From Clostridium sp. KNHs205 (GTDB lineage: Bacteria > Bacillota > Clostridia > Lachnospirales > Lachnospiraceae), in contig NZ_JNLE01000005.1 in assembly GCF_000702945.1 (NCBI RefSeq), forward strand, positions 1,426,001 through 1,490,000: DNA of 64,000 bases, written 5' to 3'. Shown here in pieces: positions 35,813 to 45,071 of this stretch. The notes beneath the pieces were generated by a model, which did not search any database, was not told the origin of the DNA, and saw nothing but the letters and a program-made list of their open reading frames with translations. The first letter of the stretch is position 1. Each line of letters begins with the position of its first letter. The position numbers and the translations under genes were made by a program.

Positions 35813-36250
35813 AGAGCAAATTGAATTTTTTTATCGGTATTAAGCTTTTTTATAGAGGATTCGTAAGAAATATCCTATATTACAAGGCTTCGTTTCAAGC
35901 TTTTGCAATCCAAATAATACCATGGCAAGACAAAAAAGTCCTATGCGACGACTTAATAAATTCGTACTGTCTGTCTATTATATTATATACAATAAATCGA
36001 TAATTGATTGCATTTATATACAGAAACAAAATTTAACAGGTATAAGGCCGCTTCACAGAACTTAATTAGCTAACTACTAATGTTGTCCTTACCTTAAATT
36101 ATATGCGAGTACTATGCTGATTTTACTGGTGTATTCATTATCAGCAGCAAAGTATATTGTGTAATGGTCAGTTGTAGTCAGTGCAGATGTCAAGTAAAGT
36201 TATATGACTCAGTTTGACAGTTTCACTAATCAGTTGTCATTTTCATGCTG
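35813..36250. other. Intergenic stretch between lysA terminator and flgM promoter
   Basis: No gene is supported. The region is AT-rich and contains a second sigma-28 -10-like site near 35830. A roughly 34-codon open stretch on the minus strand (about 36104-36208) looks protein-like but has stop codons immediately upstream and no ribosome site. Confidence 0.5.
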
Positions 36251-36284
36251 AAAAAAACAGGATCTGGCGCATGCCAAACCCTGT
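36251..36284 (-). terminator. lysA terminator
   Basis: On the minus strand, ACAGG-GTT-TGGC, loop ATGC, GCCA-GAT-CCTGT, followed by seven T residues. It lies 68 bp after the lysA stop. Confidence 0.88.
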
Positions 36285-36351
36285 CTCTAATCATTTATTT
36301 TACTGACCTTCAAATTATGTCTAATAAATTTTTTCTTATCTAGTATTACTT

Positions 36352-37617
36352 TTAATACTTCATATCCTTTAAAACATCGCAGAAATCAAAGGTGCTGAAA
36401 TAGTCCTTAGGCGTTTCTTTTCTTCTTATTAATTTAACAGAACCATCCTCCTGCAGTAAAAGCTCCGCTGATTTTAATTTACCATTATAGTTATATCCCA
36501 TGGCATAACCATGAGCTCCGGTATCATGAATGACAACAAAATCACCTATATCAATCTTTGGAAGCATGCGGTCTACCGCAAATTTGTCATTGTTTTCGCA
36601 AAGAGAGCCGGTAACATCATATTTACAATCACAAGGTTCATTCTCCTTGCCCATTACTGTAATATGGTGATATGCACCGTACATAGCCGGTCTCATAAGG
36701 TCTACTGCACAAGCATCAAGGCCAATATATTCCTTATAGATATGCTTCTCATGAATGGCAGTTGTCACAAGATGACCATATGGAGCAAGCATGAAACGGC
36801 CAAGCTCCGTAAAGATAGCTACCTCCTCCATACCGGCAGGTACCATTACCTCTTGAAAGGCTTTTCTTACGCCTTCACCGATTACCAGAATATCATTAGG
36901 CTCCTGCTCCGGTCTGTAGGGGATACCCACACCACCTGAAAGGTTGATGAATTTAATATCTGCCCCGGTCTTTTCCTTTAACTCAACTGCCAGTTCAAAC
37001 ATTATTTTAGCAAGAACCGGATAGTATTCATTGGTAACTGTATTGCTGGCAAGGAAGGAGTGGATACCAAAGTGCTTGGCACCAAGACCTTTAAGCTTCT
37101 TAAACCCTTCAATAAGCTGTTCTTTTGTAAACCCGTATTTAGCATCACCGGGGTTATCCATAATACCGTTGCTTATGGTGAATACACCTCCGGGATTATA
37201 ACGGCAGCAGATTGTCTCCGGTATTCCTCCAAGCTTATCCAGAAATTCTATATGTGTAAAATCATCCAGATTTATAATGGCATTTAATTCTTTCGCTTTA
37301 ATATATTCTTCCGGAGGTGTGGTATTTGATGAAAACATAATGTCTGAGTCAGTAAAGCCCAGCGCATCCGACATCATAAGTTCTGTCATGGAGGAGCAGT
37401 CCGCCCCGCAGCCTTCCTCCTGTAAGATTTTAAGAATAAATGGGTTGGGAGTTGCTTTTACTGCAAAATATTCTTTAAAGCCCTTATTCCAGGCAAAAGC
37501 CTGCTTCAACTTTCTGGCATTCTCTCTGATACCTTTCTCATCATAGAGATGAAAAGGTGTGGGATACTCTTTTACAATTTCCTGTAATTGTTCTTTCGTC
37601 ACAAAGGTTTTCTTCAT
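36352..37617 (-). CDS. lysA: Diaminopimelate decarboxylase
   Basis: 421-residue fold-III PLP enzyme that decarboxylates meso-diaminopimelate to lysine. PLP-lysine motif FAVKATPNPFILKI near residue 50, GADCSSMTELMMS, the NLSGGVGIPYRPE glycine-rich loop, FTELGRFM and the second-subunit cysteine motif GSLCENNDKFA followed by HDTGAHGYAMGYNYNG. The Cys-Glu pair replaces the usual CESGD with CENND, as in a Clostridia subgroup. Other fold-III decarboxylases are possible but less likely. Monocistronic, with a strong terminator. Confidence 0.85.
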   Translation of the reverse strand: MKKTFVTKEQLQEIVKEYPTPFHLYDEKGIRENARKLKQAFAWNKGFKEYFAVKATPNPFILKILQEEGCGADCSSMTELMMSDALGFTDSDIMFSSNTTPPEEYIKAKELNAIINLDDFTHIEFLDKLGGIPETICCRYNPGGVFTISNGIMDNPGDAKYGFTKEQLIEGFKKLKGLGAKHFGIHSFLASNTVTNEYYPVLAKIMFELAVELKEKTGADIKFINLSGGVGIPYRPEQEPNDILVIGEGVRKAFQEVMVPAGMEEVAIFTELGRFMLAPYGHLVTTAIHEKHIYKEYIGLDACAVDLMRPAMYGAYHHITVMGKENEPCDCKYDVTGSLCENNDKFAVDRMLPKIDIGDFVVIHDTGAHGYAMGYNYNGKLKSAELLLQEDGSVKLIRRKETPKDYFSTFDFCDVLKDMKY

Positions 37618-37803
37618 ACGGCTTCATCCTTTCCACATAAATTGCCTGTACATCTAAGTTAAATATTACCCGTTATTGGCGCTTTGGAAGCGCTCCGAAA
37701 AATGTTATTTCATATAAGGAACACTATATTATATCAGATGGCACTTGTCAATATGTTAATAGCCATAAAAGGTCGTTTATTTGAGAAAGATTATCAATAT
37801 TTA

Positions 37804-38490
37804 TTATTTTACCACAAATGGGATGATTTCTTCTATCTTTCGCTCCTCAACCACCGCCATATAATCCTGTATTGTTAATAAGGGAGCCGTTACCAGTATT
37901 CCGCCATGCCTGTCTCTTTTGTGATGTGCATCGGAGCCGCCTGTTACCGGCTTGTCCCACTTAACAGCATAATCTTCTGCCAGATGGTTGAACAGAGCTT
38001 CTTTATTCCCTCCGTTCATAACCTCTATAGCATCTGCCAATTCAGGTACAGGCTTTAAGTCTGCTAAAAGCCTGCGGTTTCTGTAAGGATGTGCATGAAC
38101 TATAAAACCTCCGCTTTCCTTAATCTTCTGATAATGAGTTTGCAGATCCATGTACAGGATATTACGGTTTTCAAGAAGCCACTCTTTACCCAATCCATAA
38201 ATTAAGAAATCCATTCCTTTTATGCTCTCTTCCCATCCAAAAAATACAGAAAGCCCTATTTCATTTCCTTCTTTCAGAGCCTCTTCATAGCCCTTCACAA
38301 AACCATTCACCCACTGTTCCCAGGATAGTTTTCTTGATACGGCAGTGTTACCGTTATAAAAATGATCTGTAATAATTATTCCGTCATACCCAAGTTTTTT
38401 ATATAACCTCGCCTGATCCCTGCCGCTAAAATCAGCACAGGCGCTTCCTTCTCTTGTGTGAACATGGGTATCATATTTATATAATTTCAT
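37804..38490 (-). CDS. PHP-domain phosphoesterase
   Basis: 228 residues. Metal-binding motifs of the PHP superfamily are visible: YDTHVHTREGS at the N-terminus, IIITDHFYNGN near residue 40, FIVHAHPYRN near residue 130 and TGGSDAHHKRDRHGG near residue 185. Members hydrolyse phosphate esters, including histidinol phosphate and nucleotide derivatives; the substrate here is not predictable. It stands alone, divergent from the TrmB-type regulator gene, from which it is separated by about 400 bp. Confidence 0.85.
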   Translation of the reverse strand: MKLYKYDTHVHTREGSACADFSGRDQARLYKKLGYDGIIITDHFYNGNTAVSRKLSWEQWVNGFVKGYEEALKEGNEIGLSVFFGWEESIKGMDFLIYGLGKEWLLENRNILYMDLQTHYQKIKESGGFIVHAHPYRNRRLLADLKPVPELADAIEVMNGGNKEALFNHLAEDYAVKWDKPVTGGSDAHHKRDRHGGILVTAPLLTIQDYMAVVEERKIEEIIPFVVK

Positions 38491-38776
38491 GGTTATATAC
38501 CTTTCCTTCTGTCAACCTATGTAAATAGGTTCCGCTGCTGTTAACTTCTGTTAATATGAAAGCTGTTTTAAATTGTTAATTCCTTTGATTAGTATATCTC
38601 CATTGTAATGAAAATAACAGTTCTTTTCATGCATAACATAAGGGAATAATAATTCAATAGAAATCTATATTTACTTTTATTTGCATCAAGTATATACTTT
38701 TTATAACCCTAAGTGGTTCTGATGTTTTTTAATTTTTCAGAACTACCAAGGTAATGCATGTAGGGCCTTTTACTAC
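38491..38776. other. Divergent intergenic region between PHP and TrmB genes
   Basis: No gene seen. An imperfect hairpin, GTGGTTCTGA with TCAGAACTAC (about 38711-38746), lies midway with a T-rich loop, upstream of the promoter at 38777. Confidence 0.5.
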
Positions 38777-38804
38777 TTGACAATGATCTGAAAAATTGTA
38801 TGAT
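38777..38804 (+). promoter_or_regulatory. Sigma-A promoter of the TrmB-type regulator
   Basis: TTGACA (38777-38782), 16-bp spacer, TATGAT (38799-38804). The start codon is about 80 nt downstream. Confidence 0.7.
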
Positions 38805-38884
38805 ATGGACTTATACCATAATACCAGATAATTATACAAAAAATTATATATTAATCTGTAATAAACAACAGAAAGGATACTAGG

Positions 38885-39589
38885 ATGGAGTTAGTTGAAC
38901 AATTAATACATTTCGGGCTTACCAGGCAGGAATCTACCATCTACCTGACACTGCAGGTAAACGGAGAACTAACCGGATATGAGGTTGCAAAGCTGACTGG
39001 TATATCCCGCTCCAATACCTATAATGCATTAGCCGGCATAGTAGAAAAAGGGGCAGCTTATGTTATGGAGGGCAATGTAACAAAATATACTGCAGTTCCT
39101 TTCGAAGAATTCAGCCGCAATATCATACGCAATCTGGACAGTATACGAGAAATGATTATCAAAAACATGCCCGCCAGAAAAAAAGAAACCGATGGCTATA
39201 TTACAATTAAAGGAGAAGAAAATATTTTAAATAAACTCCGTAATATGTTAGAGGAATGCCAGAAACGTATTTACATATCTGTCTCTTCCTATATTCTGGA
39301 TATTATAAAAGCTGACCTTAAAAAGCTCGTGGAACGAGACATTAAGGTTGTTATCCTTACGGATAAGCCACTGAAGCTGGAAGGTGCCATAATATACGGA
39401 AAAGAACAGGTTAACTGCCAGGTCCGGTTAATTGTGGATTCCTACAAAGTCCTGACAGGGGAAGTAAATGATAAAGAGTTTTCAACCTGCCTGTATTCAA
39501 AGAATCAGAATCTGGTGGATGTATTTAAAGAGATGCTGCAAAACGAGATTACACTGATTCAGATGGCAGAGCAAGCCCATAAGAACTAA
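38885..39589 (+). CDS. TrmB-family transcriptional regulator
   Basis: 234 residues. The N-terminal winged helix shows LIHFGLTRQESTIYLTLQVN, GYEVAKLTGISRSNTYNAL and KYTAVPFEEF, the TrmB/sugar-responsive pattern. Residues ~115-230 resemble the PLD-like effector domain of TrmB proteins (CQKRIYISVSSYILDIIKAD). It would bind DNA near the promoter in response to a small molecule. No dedicated target is obvious; it could act on itself or on the divergent PHP gene. Start has a GAAAGGA site 8-9 nt upstream. Confidence 0.85.
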   Translation: MELVEQLIHFGLTRQESTIYLTLQVNGELTGYEVAKLTGISRSNTYNALAGIVEKGAAYVMEGNVTKYTAVPFEEFSRNIIRNLDSIREMIIKNMPARKKETDGYITIKGEENILNKLRNMLEECQKRIYISVSSYILDIIKADLKKLVERDIKVVILTDKPLKLEGAIIYGKEQVNCQVRLIVDSYKVLTGEVNDKEFSTCLYSKNQNLVDVFKEMLQNEITLIQMAEQAHKN

Positions 39590-39824
39590 TATGTATACTA
39601 CATTCAAAGAAGAAATGACTTATGCGTGGTTGTTTCTTTTTTTGTCCCAGTGTTTAAATATTGATTAAATGCATTATACTCCTTATCATATACTCCTCCC
39701 ACTGAATCCTTACTCCTTAAATTCAGCACTGTCTAATACCTTACAGGTATAGAAATTCTGGATTTTCACCTTTAAATATGTTAGAATAGAAATAATTGAT
39801 TGATTTACGAAAGGAAATAAATGT

Positions 39825-41756
39825 ATGGAACAATATACCGGCAGTCAGATAGTAGTCCTTGAAGGTTTGGAGGCTGTAAGAAAGCGCCCTGGTATGTATA
39901 TCGGCAGTACCGGCTCCAGAGGCCTTCATCATCTTATCTGGGAAATCCTTGATAACGGCATAGATGAGCACCTTGGAGGTTACTGCACACAGATACATGT
40001 AACACTGAAAAAGGATGGAGGAATCACATTACGGGATAACGGACGTGGTGTTCCTGTTGATATCCATCCCACCAAACATATTCCTACCGCCCGTGTGGTA
40101 TATACCATTTTACATGCCGGCGGAAAGTTCGGCGGTACAGCCTATAAGGTATCCGGAGGACTTCACGGCGTAGGCGCTTCCGTTGTAAATGCCTTATCAA
40201 AGCGTATGATCGTTGAAATTCATCAGGACGGAAAAATTTATCAGGACGAATACCAAAACGGTGGACATCCTGTCACTGAACTGGTAGACGGTTATCTTCC
40301 TGTTGTCGGAAAGTGCAATAAGAGCGACACCGGAACCCAGGTGACCTTCTACCCTGATGATACCATATTTGAAACCGTAGAATTCAAAGCTGATACCATT
40401 AAGAAAAAACTAAAAGAAGTAGCTTATTTAAATAAAAATCTCTATATCCGTTTTCAGGATGAGAATACCGGAGAAGATGTAACTTACCAGGAGGAGTTCG
40501 GAATCAAAAGCTTCGTTGCTTATTTAAATCGTGATACGGAAATCCTCCACGAAGAACCGGTCTATATTTCAGGTCAGAACGGTGATATTGAAGTTGAAGT
40601 GGCTTTTCAGTATACCCAGTCTTACAATGAACAGATTAATGCCTATTGCAACCGTATAAATGTCGTTGACGGCGGAACCCTTGTTACCGGCTTTAAAACA
40701 GCCTTAACCAGAGTAATAAATCAGTATGCCAGAGAACTTGGCACCTTAAAGGATAAGGACGAGAATCTGGACGGTAAGGATATCCGTAATGGCCTGGTGG
40801 CGATTATATCTATCAAGCATCCGGATCCTCAGTTTGAGGGACAGACAAAAACCAAGCTTGGCAATACCGACGCCAAAAGTGCTGTTGATGATGTTTTTTC
40901 CACTGAAGTCCAGAGATATTTTGATAAAAATATAGAAGTATTAAAACGCATAATCGATAACTCCATGAAATCCTACAACGCAAGAAAAGCCGGAGACAAA
41001 GCAAGGCTTGCAGTATTAAAACAACTTTCAGACTCAGATGCCAAGACGAAACTTGCCTCCTGTTCCTCCAAAAAAGCAGAGGAATGCGAAGTATATATCG
41101 TAGAGGGCGATTCTGCAGGTGGAACTGTAAAAACCGCAAGAGACAGACGTACTCAGGCAGTACTTCCTTTAAGAGGTAAAATCTTAAATGTGGAGAAATC
41201 CTCTCTAGAGAAGATCTTAGTAAACAATGAGATCAAATCAATGATTGCCTCCTTTGGCTGCGGTATCGGGGATGATTTTGATATCAATAAATTGCGTTAT
41301 GGCAAGATAATCATCTTAACCGATGCAGACGTGGACGGTGCACATATCAGTACTCTCCTAATGACTTTCTTTTACCGGTTTATGCCTGAATTGATTCTGG
41401 AAGGAAAGATATACAGAGGACTGCCGCCTTTATACAAGGTGGACTACGAAACTACCGTAAAAAATAAGAAAAAGAAGCAATCAGAATATCTCTTTAACGA
41501 TTTTGAACTGGAGAAATTCCGAAAAATAAAAGAAAATAAGATAATAGCCCTTCAGCGTTATAAAGGTCTTGGTGAAATGGACGCCTCCCAGCTCTGGGAA
41601 ACCACACTGAACCCGGATACCCGCGTACTTGCTCAGGTTACCATCAGTGATACCATGGAAGCAGATGAAATAACTTCTCTCCTTATGAGCAATAACGTTC
41701 CTCCCAGACGAAATTTTATAATGGAAGAAGCAAAATACGCAAAGCTTGATATATAA
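39825..41756 (+). CDS. parE: DNA topoisomerase IV subunit B (type IIA topoisomerase ATPase subunit)
   Basis: 643 residues. GHKL ATPase: EAVRKRPGMYIGS, IWEILDNGIDEHLGG, LRDNGRGVPVD and SGGLHGVGASVVNALS. TOPRIM: VEGDSAGGTVKTARDRRTQA, PLRGKILNVEK and ILTDADVDGAHI. QRYKGLGEMDASQLWETT ends the protein. ParE rather than GyrB is favoured by pairing with the A subunit at 42216 away from any dnaA/recF context and by length. It uses ATP to pass duplexes and decatenate daughter chromosomes. A 459-bp gap before parC is unusually long for this pair. Confidence 0.9.
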   Translation: MEQYTGSQIVVLEGLEAVRKRPGMYIGSTGSRGLHHLIWEILDNGIDEHLGGYCTQIHVTLKKDGGITLRDNGRGVPVDIHPTKHIPTARVVYTILHAGGKFGGTAYKVSGGLHGVGASVVNALSKRMIVEIHQDGKIYQDEYQNGGHPVTELVDGYLPVVGKCNKSDTGTQVTFYPDDTIFETVEFKADTIKKKLKEVAYLNKNLYIRFQDENTGEDVTYQEEFGIKSFVAYLNRDTEILHEEPVYISGQNGDIEVEVAFQYTQSYNEQINAYCNRINVVDGGTLVTGFKTALTRVINQYARELGTLKDKDENLDGKDIRNGLVAIISIKHPDPQFEGQTKTKLGNTDAKSAVDDVFSTEVQRYFDKNIEVLKRIIDNSMKSYNARKAGDKARLAVLKQLSDSDAKTKLASCSSKKAEECEVYIVEGDSAGGTVKTARDRRTQAVLPLRGKILNVEKSSLEKILVNNEIKSMIASFGCGIGDDFDINKLRYGKIIILTDADVDGAHISTLLMTFFYRFMPELILEGKIYRGLPPLYKVDYETTVKNKKKKQSEYLFNDFELEKFRKIKENKIIALQRYKGLGEMDASQLWETTLNPDTRVLAQVTISDTMEADEITSLLMSNNVPPRRNFIMEEAKYAKLDI

Positions 41757-41865
41757 ACGATGACACCATGAATTATGAGAGCGTATAAACTATCATCCTG
41801 CTTAGTGTCAGTGCAACATCCGCAGACAAACGCAGTATGTGATAAATGATGTAGGGATTAGTAAG

Positions 41866-42040
41866 AGTTTTCCACTTTAGATTAGAACATTCCAGGCATG
41901 AATAGGTGTTTTGTTTGGAAATTACAGCAATTCCGCTTTTGATTAATACATTCAAAGGCACAAATGGATGCCAGTGTGGAAATTAAACAATTTTCACCTT
42001 TGACTGAAGCACGCCTAGATTCCAATGGGTATTAAAAAGC
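41866..42040. repeat. Degenerate ~60-bp tandem repeat, three units, between parE and parC
   Basis: Three diverged units begin near 41866, 41922 and 41982. Each has a CC-CTTTNGA-T core, then an ACATTC/ACGCC segment, AATGG or AATAGG, and GGAAATTA at the junction. The region has no coding frame. A TCGCAG...CTGCGA hairpin lies just before the parC start (about 42193-42210). Confidence 0.5.
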
Positions 42041-42215
42041 CCAAATAAGCTCAGAGAGTGCAAATCCTGACTTTTTCAGGAATCATATAGGTAACAGAAA
42101 AGCACGACATCATGTCGTAAGAAGTGAAGGAAAATTTATTAGAAAGGCTGCCACGCTAAGATTCTTTCACTCATTTTGATTTGTGGCAGTATCGCAGCCT
42201 GGCCTGCGATAGACA

Positions 42216-44480
42216 ATGGGTATACACATGAAAGAGACAACGGAAAATATCATACAGCTTGACTATTCGGAGGAAATGCGTAATTCCTTTAGAGATTATG
42301 CCATAAGCGTAATTATCGCAAGAGCTCTTCCTGATGTCAGGGACGGCTTGAAGCCGGTACAAAGAAGAATATTGTATGCTATGAAGGAACTGGGCCTGGA
42401 CCCACAGAAACCGCATCGTAAAAGTGCCCGTATCGTAGGTGATACCATGGGTAAATACCACCCCCACGGTGACAGTTCCATTTATGATGCCCTGGTACGA
42501 ATGACAGAGGACTATTCCATGTCCATTCCTTTAGTAGACGGCCACGGAAACTTTGGCTCCATTGACGGTGACGGCAGTGCGGCAATGCGTTATACAGAGG
42601 CCAGATTATCCGATGGTGCTATGACAATGCTTGACCATCTGGAAAAGGGGCTGGTACCCTTCATTCCCAACTTTGACGACAGCGAGAAAGAACCGGTTGT
42701 ACTGCCGGCAATGATTCCGAATCTTTTAATCAACGGCTCTACAGGAATTGCTGTAGGTATGGCAACGAACATACCTCCCCATAACCCGGCAGAGGTAATA
42801 GACGGTGCCATTGCTTATCTGGACAACCCCGAAATCACCCTTGATAAATTAATGAAATATATACCCGGCCCTGATTTCCCTACGGGCGGTATTATCATAA
42901 ACCAGGAAGATATCCGTAACATCTATGAAACCGGAGAAGGAAAAATTCGTCTTCGTGCCGCTACGGAAATTGAAAACGGAGAAAACGGCCGTAAAAACAT
43001 CATAATCACAGAGATTCCCTATACTGTAGCCGGTAATAAGACCAAACTGGTAGAAAATCTGGTTATCCTAATGAAAGACAAGGTCTTTGATGAAATCTAT
43101 GATGTAAGGGATGAATCCTCAAAAGAAGGAATTCGTGTCGTAATCGAAGTTAAAAAAGACCGTGATACAGAAAATCTGCTTAACGGACTATATAAGAAGA
43201 CTCTGATGGAAGATACTTACGGTGTTAATATGCTGGCCGTAAAAGAACAGCAGCCTATGGTTTTCTCCTTAAAAGCCATGCTGAAGGAATTTATTGTATT
43301 CCAGGAGGAGCTTTATACCAAAGAGTACGAACATCTACTGGCTAAGACAGAAAACAGGCTGGAAATCGTAGACGGATTAATTCGTGCTACCGATGTAATA
43401 GACCTGATTATAGAAATACTGCGAGGCAGCTCTTCTATCGGACAAGCCAAAGCCTGTCTGACCGCCGGAGACATTACAGATATCAAGTTCAAATCCAAAG
43501 CTTCCGAAAAGCAGGCCAAAACCCTTGACTTTACAGAACGTCAGGCGGAAGCAATCCTTGCCATGCCATTGAGCCGATTAATCGGACTGGAGATTCTTAA
43601 ACTGCATGAGGAAAATGATTCCTTAAGAAACAGTATAGAAAATTACAAGCTAATCCTAAGTGACAAAGCAGAATTGTACAGGGTAATAAAAACCACCCTG
43701 AAAGAATATAAAAAGACTTTTAACATACCAAGAAGAACGCAGCTATCCTCTATAACAAACGTAGATTATGTGGAAGAAGTAAAAATAGAAGACCTATATA
43801 TCCTCATAGACCGGTTCGGCTATACCAAATCCATAGATTCCGTTTCTTATACAAGGCTTTCAGAGGATACCATAAAGGAATATCCGAATATTATCCTATG
43901 CAAAAATACAGATAAGCTATGCCTCTTTACTGCGGAAAGTAATATGCATCAGGTCAAAGTATCACAGATACCCAAATGCAAGATTAAGGATAAAGGCGCC
44001 CTGATTCATACGCTTTGCAAGGTAGATAAAGAGAATATCCTCTTATATACCTCCTTCGAACAGCTCTTTGAGTCACAATTAGTATTTTCAACCAAAGCCG
44101 GTTTTATAAAACTGGTATCCGGAATAGAGTTTGAGACAATTCGCTCTACGATCTCGGCTACGAAACTGGAAGCGGGAGATGAAATCGTAAGTATCATAAT
44201 GTTATCAGCCAGTGAAGCACTGGCAAAAGATTCAAAAGTTATACTTCTGACAGAAAAAGGTGCCTCCTTAGGCTTCCAGTTAGAGGAGATACCTGAAATG
44301 AAGAAAACCGGCAGAGGTGTTAAATCTATTGAACTTGAAAAAGGTGATTCTGTTGTCCTAACTGTCATCCCCAAACCGACGGATGAATATTTCCTGTTCA
44401 AGGAAAAAGAATTATGCATCAAGAAAGTCCGCCTAAGAAAGAGAGCGCAAAAAGGACAGAAGGCACAGCTAGAGAAATAA
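42216..44480 (+). CDS. parC: DNA topoisomerase IV subunit A
   Basis: 754 residues. Breakage-reunion domain: ARALPDVRDGLKPVQRRILY, the quinolone-region YHPHGDSSIYDALVRM and the catalytic tyrosine in SAAMRYTEARLS (about residue 126). The C-terminal wrapping domain (~residues 500-740) is present but lacks a clear GyrA box, favouring ParC. The start is uncertain: ATG at 42216 and ATG at 42228 (MKETTEN) are both possible, and neither has a strong ribosome site. Works with ParE encoded upstream. Confidence 0.9.
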   Translation: MGIHMKETTENIIQLDYSEEMRNSFRDYAISVIIARALPDVRDGLKPVQRRILYAMKELGLDPQKPHRKSARIVGDTMGKYHPHGDSSIYDALVRMTEDYSMSIPLVDGHGNFGSIDGDGSAAMRYTEARLSDGAMTMLDHLEKGLVPFIPNFDDSEKEPVVLPAMIPNLLINGSTGIAVGMATNIPPHNPAEVIDGAIAYLDNPEITLDKLMKYIPGPDFPTGGIIINQEDIRNIYETGEGKIRLRAATEIENGENGRKNIIITEIPYTVAGNKTKLVENLVILMKDKVFDEIYDVRDESSKEGIRVVIEVKKDRDTENLLNGLYKKTLMEDTYGVNMLAVKEQQPMVFSLKAMLKEFIVFQEELYTKEYEHLLAKTENRLEIVDGLIRATDVIDLIIEILRGSSSIGQAKACLTAGDITDIKFKSKASEKQAKTLDFTERQAEAILAMPLSRLIGLEILKLHEENDSLRNSIENYKLILSDKAELYRVIKTTLKEYKKTFNIPRRTQLSSITNVDYVEEVKIEDLYILIDRFGYTKSIDSVSYTRLSEDTIKEYPNIILCKNTDKLCLFTAESNMHQVKVSQIPKCKIKDKGALIHTLCKVDKENILLYTSFEQLFESQLVFSTKAGFIKLVSGIEFETIRSTISATKLEAGDEIVSIIMLSASEALAKDSKVILLTEKGASLGFQLEEIPEMKKTGRGVKSIELEKGDSVVLTVIPKPTDEYFLFKEKELCIKKVRLRKRAQKGQKAQLEK

Positions 44481-44550
44481 ATTTTAATTACTGATAAGTT
44501 TATTACTAATGTCCCGCAACCTTTATCATAGAACCTTAAAACAATTTAAT

Positions 44551-44825
44551 TATAGTTCAAGAGTGTCAAAAACCCATACTTCCATACGATTTCAGGAGAG
44601 TTACGCAAAACAGAAAGAACGAATGCGCCTATGGAAAGGCATTAGAAGTCCTTTTCTCTGATGATTTCGTGCTATATTATAAAACTGATTGTTTGAGCGA
44701 AGCGAGTTATCAGTTTTATAATATGCCAAGCACAAAATCATCAGAGAATTAGGACTTCTTATGCCTTGGAATTGAAGCATGAGTTCTTTCTGTTTTGCGT
44801 AACTCGCCGTCCCCTTGTGAAAACC
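44551..44825. repeat. Long palindromic element, copy 1
   Basis: About 275 bp folding into one long hairpin. Outer stem 44598-44620 pairs perfectly over 23 bp with 44783-44805. The inner stem is 44655-44689 with 44709-44747 (4-base insertion in the 3' arm). The apical 19-base loop TGTTTGAGCGAAGCGAGTT is at 44690-44708. The same element occurs at 53766-54042 with identical loop and compensatory stem changes. It lies between convergent parC and the nucleoside permease gene and holds no credible ORF. Confidence 0.9.
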
Positions 44826-44860
44826 TCTCTTTTGCCCTAAAATGATAAATTCTTAAATAC

Positions 44861-44967
44861 CAAAAAAACAACCGCCTGGTCTTAAATCTTGTGTTAATAC
44901 CTTTCATCAGACACATAATTATGTCTAACAATTGTTATTAACTCCATACTTTAAAAACCTGGCGGTT
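44861..44967 (-). terminator. Terminator of the nucleoside transport operon
   Basis: AACCGCC (44870-44876) pairs with GGCGGTT (44961-44967), extended inward by GGT/ACC. A nested AGACA...TGTCT hairpin lies inside. On the minus strand seven T residues follow. It could also stop parC transcription. Confidence 0.7.
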
Positions 44968-45071
44968 ATTTTATTCAGATTTATCTTAAATACACCTATC
45001 CTCGAGTCTAGCAGTATTCAGCACAGTGCAATAAGTCCCCAGATACACCCCGGCACTGAAACATCCCGCTC

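Noticed and set aside
35827..35850. Second sigma-28 promoter upstream of flgM
   Set aside because: Good -10 (ACCGATAA) but the only TAAA lies about 11 bp away, too close for a sigma-28 -35.
36104..36208. Protein-like minus-strand stretch of about 34 codons upstream of flgM
   Set aside because: In-frame stops immediately upstream, no start signal, and chance open frames of this length are expected.
40813..41139. 108-codon antisense frame inside parE
   Set aside because: A shadow of a well-conserved gene on the opposite strand; no ribosome site.
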